Below, in pieces: positions 1-8,843 of a stretch of DNA of 64,000 bases; position 1 is the stretch's first letter; every line of letters starts with the position of its first letter. The DNA lies in contig JAGPYM010000009.1 of NCBI GenBank assembly GCA_020736575.1, positions 806,001 to 870,000 of the forward strand, written 5' to 3'. The notes beneath the pieces were generated by a model. That model made no database searches, was not told where the DNA came from, and worked only from the letters and a program-made list of their open reading frames with translations. The DNA is from Thelonectria olida. Its lineage: Eukaryota > Ascomycota > Sordariomycetes > Hypocreales > Nectriaceae. Made by a program: the position numbers and the translations under genes.

Positions 1-116
1 CCTTCATTAATCGGTATCTGATTCCAGCGTGGCTATTTTTGAACAGGCATCTCTATTACCTCCCTTTGTCCCACATTATCCTATTCTTTTGCCTCTAACC
101 TCTCTAGAGTCTCATC

Positions 117-1563
117 ATGGCAGACGACCATACAACGGACACCAATTCGGGAGCATACCCGCCTCCCCATGAGGATCCAGAAACCATGCAAGCTTCCATA
201 CTTGTTTCTGAACAACCTGTACAATCTGGTCAGCAACTCGAGCCAGTAGCTGACGAAAGCTCGAGCGCGGGGGCGTCTCATGCGACAGGAGCAGCCAAGC
301 AACCCGGGCCAGCCAAGAGAGACAGACGACGATCCGTGAAGAATGATGCAAAAAAATGGTGCGAGGAAATCATTTCGGTGTACGCCAAAGTATTGTTATT
401 GAGGGCTAGAGAAGTCCATAAACACAGCGACGTTGACTGGACGAGCCTGTGGTCTCCCATCGACGGCAAGGAAAATCAGGGTCGAGGCTTCAGCGTGTCC
501 GATGGTTTCGGCAGCATCTGGTTTGTACCCGCTGGGGGCCTGGCTTCATTTCCTGCCCCTGCGCCGGCTGATACGGATGAGTTAGCGGAGAGAATTGCTG
601 CCTTCCGGGAAGTTATAGCATCAAGATCCGACCTAGCTTTCGCTTCTAAGGTCAAGGAAATACTAGAGTCGGAGCTCCAGAACAAGTGCCAGGGTGATCT
701 GAATGAGAATAGGGAAATGGCAAATCAGCCTGCCACTACCTGGGAAGAGGCCCGCTCAAGATTTTCGACAGATGAGCTTGTTGCCCTAATGGCGAAGAGA
801 CGACTTATCGATGGCCGAGCCCTTCTGCCTAACTACTACCGGGCTAACATTGTCGAAGTCTCAAACACTGGGGCATTATTTACTCGACATGTTGCAGTAC
901 CGGGCCATGTCGATGTGGAAGGGATTTGCCTTCGACTGGACGCTTGGTCGCCAGCTAATAGCCAACGGACCCAAGAAAGCATGAGGGCATTCCGGAGGAA
1001 GCTCAATGTTGTTTGCCAACATGGCACTGATGCAGGGAAAAGACAAGCCACTCACATCCAGGGAGAAATGGGCAAGTCCTTCTGCGATCCTCTTGGAGTT
1101 GGAGGACACTGGTACTACAAACTTCGAGCTGACGAAACTTATTCGATCCGACCTGGAAAAGGACCGGGAGAATTAAGGTCATGGTCATCCATCCGAGACG
1201 CGGGGTCGCTCAACGCGCTTAAGCAAGGGATTTCGGTCGGTAAACAGGTAGCCTTTGCTCGAGTAAGATTCCCCCCCCCCTTTGATGGAGTACGCTCATG
1301 GCTGATCTAATCAACGTGAACAGCAATGGACAATTCGAATGCGCTATCTCTGGATGCAGCTGGACCAGCTCAAAGACTGCCTAGTTTCAGCGAACCGCGG
1401 AGAGCCAGAATTGACGGACGATCAACTCGCCATAGTGGACAAGCTATTGGCGGAACAAAGCAAGGAGGAAAAGGAGCAGGGAGTCCGACTTGGCTGTCTG
1501 CTGACACAGTTGGGTGAGCCGACCTTTCGACTTGAGTTTGCTGAAATTGAAGAGGAAGAGTAA
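117..1563 (+). CDS. Hypothetical protein, two exons, 461 aa
   Basis: Exons are 117-1262 and 1324-1563. The intron (1263-1323) starts GTAAGA, carries a 10-C run, has a CTAATC branch-like site and ends ACAG. Exon 1 is exactly 382 codons, so splicing is phase 0. It replaces an unspliced end at 1310 with a charged tail finishing EFAEIEEEE. The N-terminal ~75 residues are polar and low in complexity; a basic patch RDRRRSVKNDAKK follows. The rest is mixed globular sequence with a WYYKLRADETYSIRPG stretch near the C-terminus. No signal peptide, membrane segment or familiar catalytic motif is visible. I do not recognise the family. The start is the first ATG after a pyrimidine-rich leader (CTCATCATGG). 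Gene reality is well supported by the codon-exact intron. Confidence 0.75.
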
Positions 1564-1968
1564 TGGATTTGGCAATGAGGATTGAATGAAGGAGTGTATA
1601 TGCGTATGAAGGAACGTAACATAACGTTTAGTGTTCGCGATGGTTTGGTTTGGGCCGTTGATTTTGGAGGACGAGACCAAGATTTTGGTTGGCCGGCTGC
1701 TGAGATGATGTTTGAACCCAGGAACGAGGACTGTATCAGTAGCATGATGCGATGATAAATTGTGCGGAACATTGAGGTTGGAAGCTCTATTATGACCAAG
1801 TTCAGTGCATCGCTGTTAAGCTTGACAGACTGGAGTAGAATTGTGTGCATGGGAGACGGTACTGCTCCAACTCTCCTCCCACAACAACATAACCAGCACG
1901 ACCAAGCAGCCGAAAAATATCACCAATCACCAAAACCGACTCACATCCTGCCTCGCCAACAATCAACA
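1564..1968. other. Intergenic, no gene seen
   Basis: This stretch holds the 3' end of the first gene and the leader of the possible tiny gene at 1969. Open frames here are short, use non-ATG starts or lie antisense. No repeat or RNA gene is recognisable. Confidence 0.5.
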
Positions 1969-2163
1969 ATGTGTCTCCCGTGCTTCCCCTGGACGTGGTC
2001 TAAATACGAAGATCCATTGGATGCGATGCCCGAGCAATCGGTTTGGGTGTACGACGGGCGAGAATGGGCTCTGCAGAGAGTGGTAAGTTTGGTATTTCAT
2101 TCATCTCTTGCACTCAATCGTTTTCGTTTTCATATGGGCTTGTTTGTTTGTTTGTTTGTTTGA
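1969..2163 (+). CDS. Possible tiny protein gene, 3' end unresolved
   Basis: An ATG at 1969 in a strong fungal context (CAACAATG) opens a 38-codon stretch beginning MCLPCFPWTWSKYEDPL and ending REWALQRV. It is followed exactly at phase 0 by a consensus donor GTAAGT at 2083. The composition (C, W, acidic, then WVYDGREWALQ) looks like real coding sequence. Unspliced, it ends at TGA 2161-2163 after passing through a TTTG microsatellite, which looks intronic. Candidate acceptors are AAG at 2179, which would add only four residues, or TAG at 2193, which would add a longer hydrophobic tail; neither has a good branch point. The family is unrecognised. The coordinates given are the unspliced reading and are probably wrong at the 3' end. 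Confidence 0.35.
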   Translation: MCLPCFPWTWSKYEDPLDAMPEQSVWVYDGREWALQRVVSLVFHSSLALNRFRFHMGLFVCLFV

Positions 2164-2506
2164 ATTCCATTCGTGAAGCTTGTGGACGTCTAGTGGGCGT
2201 TTGCTCGGGTCATTGAGACGAAAGTAACTGGACTGGCAATGGCGGCTTGGTTTGCTTCTTTGCAACTACAAATATCGAGCTTCATTTCCTATTCTCCTTC
2301 TTGCGGTCTTCACATTTCTCCTCTCCGTTGAGGCGCCTTACGCGGACGTGGAGACTTCCAACTATCCTCGTCACTAAGCGTCTTGCATCTCTTCATTGCT
2401 CCCAGGGCGATAGAAAGAGCCACAGCTTCTTTGAATCACGCTCAGGCTCCGAGACTCATTTCTTCTATTTAAACCATCGCGAGCTACGAGGCGCACGTCT
2501 CTCAAG

Positions 2507-3995
2507 ATGGCACCCATTCCCAAAGCAGGTGCAATCGAGGGCAAGTCTCCCAAGCTTCCCCGTCGATTCAAAACACCTGAGCGTCAGGTGCACTTTGGAG
2601 CTGAAGACGAAGTCCCTTCTTCCTACGCCAACAGAGCTGGCCCTTCTCTCCCCCCCGTTACTCAGGGCGGCAACGTGAGCTACACCACGGCCAACTCTCC
2701 CAGCGGCGGCTTCAGCGGACACTCTGCTTCGACTGGCGGCAACACCTCTGGCAACGACAACAAGGAAGCTGAGCCACAGCCTTCCAACCAGCCAGAGAGC
2801 TTTCCTCAGGTCGGCCTCGCGCCCACCAACAATTTCGTGCAGTGGCACACAGCTGCCAATCCCAACCTGAGCCTGAACCACCAGCTGCCAACCACGCACA
2901 CCTACAACCCGGCCGCCACCGCTCAGCAACACCAACAACAAATTCTCGTCCCCTCGCAGCAGCAGCATTTTTCCCCCTCTGCCACAAACACTGCCCCTCT
3001 TGCCCTTCACACCCAACAGCAGCAACCTGCCGCCGTCACCTACATCGGCATCCAGCACCAGCCTCGCGCAGCCATGGGTGACTACCAGAATGCCGCCCCC
3101 CCTCCTCAGGGCGTTCACTTCCAGCCGCCCGTTCCCGACACTACGTTTGGTCCGATTCCTCACGTTTACGTCCCTCGCTTTGACGGCGGCCTCGTCGCTG
3201 GCGGCGTCCAGGTCCCTGGCGTTCAAGTTGGTGCTCCCTTTTCTCTCCCCGTCCCTTCTGTCCACTTTGTTTCTGCACCCTTCCCTTCTGTCCCCTCTGT
3301 CTCTGCCCCTTGCACCACCGTCGTCATGCCAAAGACGTATTATCTCAACCCGTACTCTTACTATGCAAGTAGAGCCTGTCGTCGTTCTTGTGTTCCTGTT
3401 TTCCGTCCTCTTGCTTGCCCGTTGGCCCAGTGGCCCAGGCTTTTTCACCTTTTTGTCGCTTCGTTTTCATCGTCATGCACCTTCATCGCTAACTGTCGTC
3501 TTCTAGCAGCCTGCCGCTGGTGTCATCCACCCTCAGCAAGCTCAGAGCGGTTATGTTGTCGCCCAGCAACCTTACTACGTCCAGCAGCCCGCCGTCGTGG
3601 GACAGCAGCCCGTCGTGATGAATGCCCAGACGGCCTTTATGCCCCAGGCTCAGCACATGGCTGGCGTCCCCGCGGTCGGCTTGGCTAGTGGTGCTGCCAT
3701 TCACGGAGGGATCCCCGTCATTGCAGGTAATCCAGGTTATCACATCCCCGACGTCGCTGGTGTGGGTCGTACCGCGGGCGAAGAGCAGCTCCGTCAGATC
3801 AAGTTTGCCCACTCGAACCGCCTCTATGAGCCTCAGGACTTCAAGCCCGCGGATGACGACCCAGGCCGTCATTATTGGTTGCGTGAAGTTGACGGAAACT
3901 GGACTCAGCGCTCCCGACATACGCTTGATCACATTGGTGATATCCGTTGGTACGTTACCGACGAAGGCTGGTTCTATGCCGTTAAACTGGCCTAG
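2507..3995 (+). CDS. Gln/Pro-rich protein with conserved C-terminal block, 448 aa
   Basis: Exons are 2507-3364 and 3507-3995. The only splice that joins the two coding frames uses a GC donor (GCAAGT at 3365) with acceptor TAG at 3504-3506 and branch point GCTAAC at 3488. The N-terminal two thirds are disordered, rich in Q, P, N and S (QQHQQQ, SQQQH), followed by valine/proline-rich repeats. The last ~80 residues are globular-looking (GEEQLRQIKFAHSNRLYEP, then RHYWLREVDGNWTQR and IRWYVTDEGWFYAVKLA). No catalytic motif or membrane segment is visible. A TATTTAAA box lies at 2466-2473, unusually near the ATG. The family is unrecognised; a scaffold or RNA-associated role is only a guess from composition. 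A probable intron also lies just after the stop. Confidence 0.8.
3365..3506 (+). other. GC-AG intron (non-canonical donor)
   Basis: The donor is GCAAGT, identical to the fungal consensus except for C at +2. The acceptor is TTCTAG, with GCTAAC 13 bases upstream. Upstream coding ends TAC TAT and downstream begins CAG CCT GCC, both phase 0. The nearby GT at 3369 gives the wrong phase with either acceptor. Retention would give a shifted C-terminus ending at 3688. Confidence 0.8.
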
Positions 3996-4011
3996 TCGCA
4001 TCGACCGACAG

Positions 4012-4073
4012 GTAAGTCCTCACACGCGTGATTCACTGCGAGACTCGAGGCTAATCAGTGTTGTCGTGATTAG
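4012..4073 (+). other. Probable 3'-UTR intron
   Basis: GTAAGT begins 16 bases after the TAG stop of the preceding gene. GGCTAATC serves as a branch point near 4049, and the intron ends GATTAG at 4073. The length of 62 bp is typical for a fungal intron. Confidence 0.55.
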
Positions 4074-5370
4074 AAAACACTCACCGGCGGAGTGTCGAGG
4101 AACGACAATTAGTGCGGTTCAAGTTTCTTAAGCGACGAGTATGCTCTAGGTTCTGTTCTAGGAGATGCAGTGGTTGACAAGATACAGTTCGGTATTCCTG
4201 CAATTTTGATACAGTTCGATCTTCTCAAGGCTATGGTGACTTCAATTCCTACTCGACTCTTTCTGGTACGTTATAAAAAGCAAGAAGACATTTGAGATTC
4301 TGAACTGAATATTGAGATATAGCACGGCTAGTTTCGGCTGCGCCTATTGCTGAACGATCGAATGTCGGATGATGAGGGAACTAGGGGGGTGGTGGTTGAC
4401 GGGAGAAGGCGAACAAATCTTGGCCTTGGTAGGCAAGAAGATGATGTTTCGAGTAGGAGAGGTTCCCTGAAAAGTTTGACTCCTTGTTAGGCCGGACATA
4501 TCCTGGTAGTATGCTTCTGGCTTCGCTACACATTACTCCTCTTTTGAAGGGTAGGAATTCTCAGAGAAATCGTATCGCAGACACGAAGTGGTTCTTTTGT
4601 GAGGTTTATGCCGCGAATATGTTGCTCTCCGTGGACTACACTTGCATTATTGACAAGTTGATGATATGAAATTGCGTTTCGTATGCACATGCTCGATACT
4701 CCCAGGCGAAGTTCGTCTTATCGTAGAAAGGAGATGCATGTCAGCATGTTGCTCAGGAACACTTGACAATACACGAGCGGGTACCAAGACTACACACAGC
4801 CGGACAGTGTGTGGTTAAGTACCGAATGGAGGAGAAGAGGTTTGCTCTGGTCTATCTTCGTCCTCATGCTCCTGGAGCCTGATCCGTCCAATAACGTGAG
4901 CCTTTGTGGACTAGTCTGCCAGCTCTCGACAGCTGTCTGTCTCCTGCCCTCTCATTTCTCTGCCAATGCGGCGTGGGTGTTCCTTCCTTTCCTACCTGCA
5001 TCTCACCTTTTTTCATTTAGTTTTTGCATCATCATAATACTTTTTGCTCGTGGTTCTTCTGAAACCCCTCCCCCCGACCTACAACCACATCCTCATCTCG
5101 GAAACAACACAGTCAACGCTTCCTTCCCGACACATCGATCGCACACGGCTTTGGTCTTCGGTCTTCGGTCTCCGTGTCCTTGTTGACCTGGTCCTCAGCG
5201 TTCGCTCGAGTGCCGGGGAAACAAACCTCACGTCCTCGCTAATTCATCTGCACCTCACCCTTACTTCCCTTTGTTTCCTGCCCTCCCATTTTCTTTCGTG
5301 AGCACACTCTTGAATATCTCAAGCGTTTGCGCCCTTTCCTTGGTTTGCAAACGCCCTTCCATTTGTTACG
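4074..5370. other. Intergenic region with promoter of the 5371 gene
   Basis: No convincing gene. The last ~400 bases are CT-rich and typical of a fungal promoter and leader. Open frames here either use non-ATG starts or are low-complexity readings of the CT tracts. Confidence 0.5.
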
Positions 5371-7421
5371 ATGGCCCCCCGGCCTAGACGATTCACAGGA
5401 CCGTCCCTGTTCTGCGAATGGGCCGTTAGCACCACCATTCCAGCAGCAGTCGGATCGGGCCCAAAGCGTAAGCCTAAGCCCACGCCCAAACCCAAGCCTC
5501 GATGCAGAGATGTCGTCAAAGTCTCGGTCACCACGGACGATGAGTCTGAGGCGGACACTGTCAGCATCACATACCCTCGAACTGGACGAAATCCATCCCC
5601 ACCAGAGCCCGAGTCTGAGCCCGAGTCCGAACCAGCGTCTGAGTCAGAGTCTCAGGCAGAGTCTGAGCCCGAGTCCGAACCTGAGTCAGAGTCTGAGCCT
5701 GAATCTGAGCCTGAGCCCCCGGTCCGCTCCCCCGAGCCTGTCGTCAAGAAGGTTCGCTTCGACAAGAACACCAAGGCCGCGCCGATCAAGTCGGCTTTGA
5801 AGAAGACACGTCCTCCCCCAACCGAACCAGAGTCATCTGACTCTGAGACTGATGTCGAGACGAGTGAAGCCGATGTAGAAAGTACCGATAACTCGATCAA
5901 GTCTGCAAGAGGAAGGAAGAAAAAGAAAAAGGCAGTCAGCGACGTTGACAGTCATTACGACTTGGACCCCCATCCAACTTGTAAGTGTGCGGCCTGTCTT
6001 CGTGGACGAGTGATGCTGGGCCAACAGTGCAGGAAGACTATCGACTGGGCGAGCGGGACGGAAACTGGCACTTCTTGTTCTGAGACTTCGTGCTCTGACA
6101 CTGACACCTCTTCCATTAAAGTCAAGAAGGCAAGCAAGAGCAGTCTCAAGAAGAATGGCAACAAGAAGGCTACGGTTTCCGATTGTGAGACGGAGGCAGA
6201 GGAATCCGAGTCTGAGGCCGAGAAGCCTGTGAAGCCTACAAAAAACAAGCCTAACAAGAAAGCAAAGAAAGAGGAGTCACAGACTGAAGAATCAGAGACA
6301 GCTGCCGAAACCTCCGAGTCCGAACCAGAGACCCCTCCTCCAAAGGCCAAAGGAAAAGACAAGAGCAAAAAACCTGTTCAAAAAGACAACGCAGAGAATG
6401 CCAAATCGAATGGTGGTCAGAAGAATAAGCAGAAGAAAGCTCAACCGCAGAGGAAGAATAAGCAGAAGAAACAGCAAGAAGAGCCCGAGGACGAAGCTGA
6501 CGACGAGGCCGAGGAGGATGAAACAGAGTCTCCTCCCAAGAAGAAGAGCCCGCCTAAGAAAGACAAAAAGGAGAAGAAGGCCAAGGAAGCACCAAAGCCT
6601 AAGGCAAAGGAAGAGAAGAAGAAAGAGAAGAAGAGTTCTCAGCCGGAGGGCCTTCCTCTCCCCAGCGCCCGTCGCCCTAATTACATCCATCCAGTGCGCG
6701 CTGAAGTGGTTCAGGCTGAGAGAGTCATCGAGGGCCCTGATGACCCTCCCCCTAATGCTTACTTTGATCCGTCGCACAACGTCATGCGAGTCTACTATGG
6801 TCCCGCCTACGGCAACCACCACGGCCATGCTCTTTATCCTAGCCAGACCACGAACACCAAACCGCTCCCGGTTGGGACGCCTCATCCCAGCCAGAACCCC
6901 TGGCTCCACGGGTTCGGCAAACAGCAGGTGCCACAACCAACATATAGATACAACAATGTGCCCGTCACACAAGGCATGCCCATCGCGCAAGGTGTGCCCG
7001 TTAACCAGTGGAACACCATGGTTCCCCCTTCTGGATGGCCTCCAGACCGACCTATTACCCAACCGCATAATCAAGGGCCTAAACCGGGTGGTGACCCCTA
7101 TGTCATGTCCGGAGCTCTTGGGGTTCCTCCATCTAGCAAGGACAAAGACAAGGACTGCATGAACAATGTCGGCCCAGAGGTAAGGATTTTGTCCCTTATT
7201 TGCCGGCAGATTCTAACAGGTCAACCTAGAGCTCGAAGAATCCATACTACAATCCTACGAAGCCTCGTTCCCAGTTCAGTGCTTTTGGAAGTGCTCGCCG
7301 GGATGATTATCGCAGCAACCCTAAAACTCCAATCAGAGATGATCACAGACCGGGATCCAACCATGGGTCCAACCAAGGGTGGTCTAATAATAATGGAGCT
7401 GGCGATCAGCTAGGGACCTAG
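5371..7421 (+). CDS. Acidic/Lys-rich disordered protein, tail interrupted by in-frame TAG
   Basis: Exons are 5371-7179 (603 codons, phase 0) and 7230-7421. The intron (7180-7229) runs GTAAGG, TTCTAAC, CCTAG. Features in order are a basic KPKPTPKPKPR segment, an (E/P/S)E repeat at residues ~79-117, a KKVRFDKNTKAAPIKSALKK segment, a cysteine motif CKCAACLRGR at ~residues 204-213, and long alternating acidic and lysine-rich tracts. A more globular part follows, starting LPLPSARRPNYIHPVRAEVV. Exon 2 is rich in N, G, S and W, and the predicted product stops at TAG 7419-7421. The same frame stays open to TAA at 7872-7874 with the same composition, so a full form would be about 817 aa against 666 as read. 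The function is unknown; the composition suggests a nuclear or RNA-associated disordered protein (inference). Confidence 0.75.
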
Positions 7422-7874
7422 GGGGACCAGAATGACAAGCCGGCGGATCAATGGGGAGATAACCAAGGCAGTCAACCCGGCTGGGGCTCGAACCAGCCTA
7501 CATACTCGAACCCGCCTGCCTCAAACCGAGGCGGCTCAAACCGCGGTTCCTATCGAAGCCACAGATCGCAGAGAGAGCAAGGCGATCATTGGGGCTCCGA
7601 CACATTCCCTGGCACACAAAGATATACATCGAATGACTGGAACACCAGCCAGCAAGATCAACAGTCAAATGGAAATGGTGGTGGCTGGGGCAATGAGCAG
7701 TCAAATGTCAACCCTGTTGGCTGGGACAATGATTCAAAGAACGAGGAGAGCACTGGGCCGAAGAGCAACATTATGCCTGGGACCTGGGTGGAGAGCGGGC
7801 CTCCTACATCGGCACCTGCGTGGGCGGACTATTCAGCTGCAGCTGATACTGGTGGTCGGGTTGAGCTTTGGTAA
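7422..7874 (+). pseudogene. In-frame downstream remainder of the 5371 gene after a premature TAG
   Basis: From 7422 to TAA 7872-7874 the frame of exon 2 runs 150 codons with no other stop. It reads as Gly/Trp/Asn/Gln-rich repeats (QWGDNQGSQPGWGSNQ, then GGGWGNEQSNVNPVGWDND) and ends VELW. The composition is continuous with the upstream exon, which argues that both were one coding region. I found no in-phase GT-AG pair that removes the TAG. The codon before GDQ is TAG where a Trp codon would fit the local WGDQ/WGDN pattern, so a single G-to-A change is the simplest cause. Confidence 0.65.
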
Positions 7875-8805
7875 TTAGGTCGCGGGGTTCATGATGTTCT
7901 AGACAACGGAGTAGGATGAACTCGTCGAGAGCTTAGTTGCATGGGAAATCGGGAGCTGGGACTGAGAGGAGGGAATATATGTACAAGTTGTAAACTTGGG
8001 GCGATTGGGAAAGACTAGGGTAGTTGAGACGTAAGAAACATGGGAGAGAACTGAACGGAAGTAGCCTGTCAAGTTTAACATTTCGAGATTTGCTCTGGAG
8101 AAAAGTGTGGTTTGGATCATGGATTCTCCTGTATGTCATAACATCAAATTTACTAAGAGGTCATACTCAATATAATAGACGATGGAATTTGACGGAGTCC
8201 TATTGACATATTTCTCGTATAAGATGTGCATGGTCTTCATGTGTTATAGTGTTGGTAAGTTCCTACTCCGTGACACAGATGTATTCCTAGTTTCTCATTA
8301 CAAAATGGTATCAAACAGTGTTCATTAAAGCTTAATGAAAGCGACAACATGATCCTCCCTCCCTGAAAAAAGTGTATCCAAGTTGAGCTTCTTTCTCTTC
8401 ATGCCATGATGCAAATGCCAACGCAAGTGCCGAAAAAAAGCAGAAAATAGCATTGCTCAAGGCTTATCGTCTTCGTCTTCGTCTGATCTCGTTCTTCGTC
8501 TTCTCTTCTGTCTTTACTTTTGTAACGTGAAATCTCTCTCGATTCCAAACTTCTAGTGGAATATGATAATGTTTCTCTCCGAGGTGGTTGATAGCAGCAG
8601 TATAAATATGATATGGAGGGCGATCATCAAGAGGATGAGCCCGCGTAGTCAATTAGAGGATGGTGCAGTTGTGGAGGGACCTAAACGGGAGTTAATTAGA
8701 TTCGTCCTACAATGGTGTTAACAGGCTGGTTAGGTCGAGCTCTCATATGTCGACGGGCACTATGCGAGGGGTTTGCGCTGTAATGAAAAAGACCAAAGTA
8801 AAAGC
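7875..8805. other. Convergent 3' intergenic region
   Basis: This is the space between the convergent 5371 gene and the LON/RING gene. It is AT-richer than the flanks and holds no supported gene. Small frames here lack ATG starts or recognisable sequence. Confidence 0.5.
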
Positions 8806-8843
8806 CTATGCGAGGGGGAAAGAAACAAAAGGTGAGCACACGC

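Noticed and set aside
1264..1310. Unspliced C-terminus of the first gene
   Set aside because: The sequence after 1262 is a consensus intron with a C-run; splicing gives an exact phase-0 join to 80 more codons.
2465..3448. 327-codon minus-strand open frame
   Set aside because: Antisense shadow of the Gln/Pro-rich gene; Gly/Arg/Val-rich composition mirrors its codon use.
5981..6027. GTAAGT...CAACAG pair inside exon 1 of the acidic protein gene
   Set aside because: At 47 bases it would shift the frame, and the unspliced reading continues with consistent composition.
6292..7074. 260-codon minus-strand open frame
   Set aside because: Antisense to the Lys/Glu-rich coding region; the leucine-rich reading is an artefact of AAG/GAG codons.
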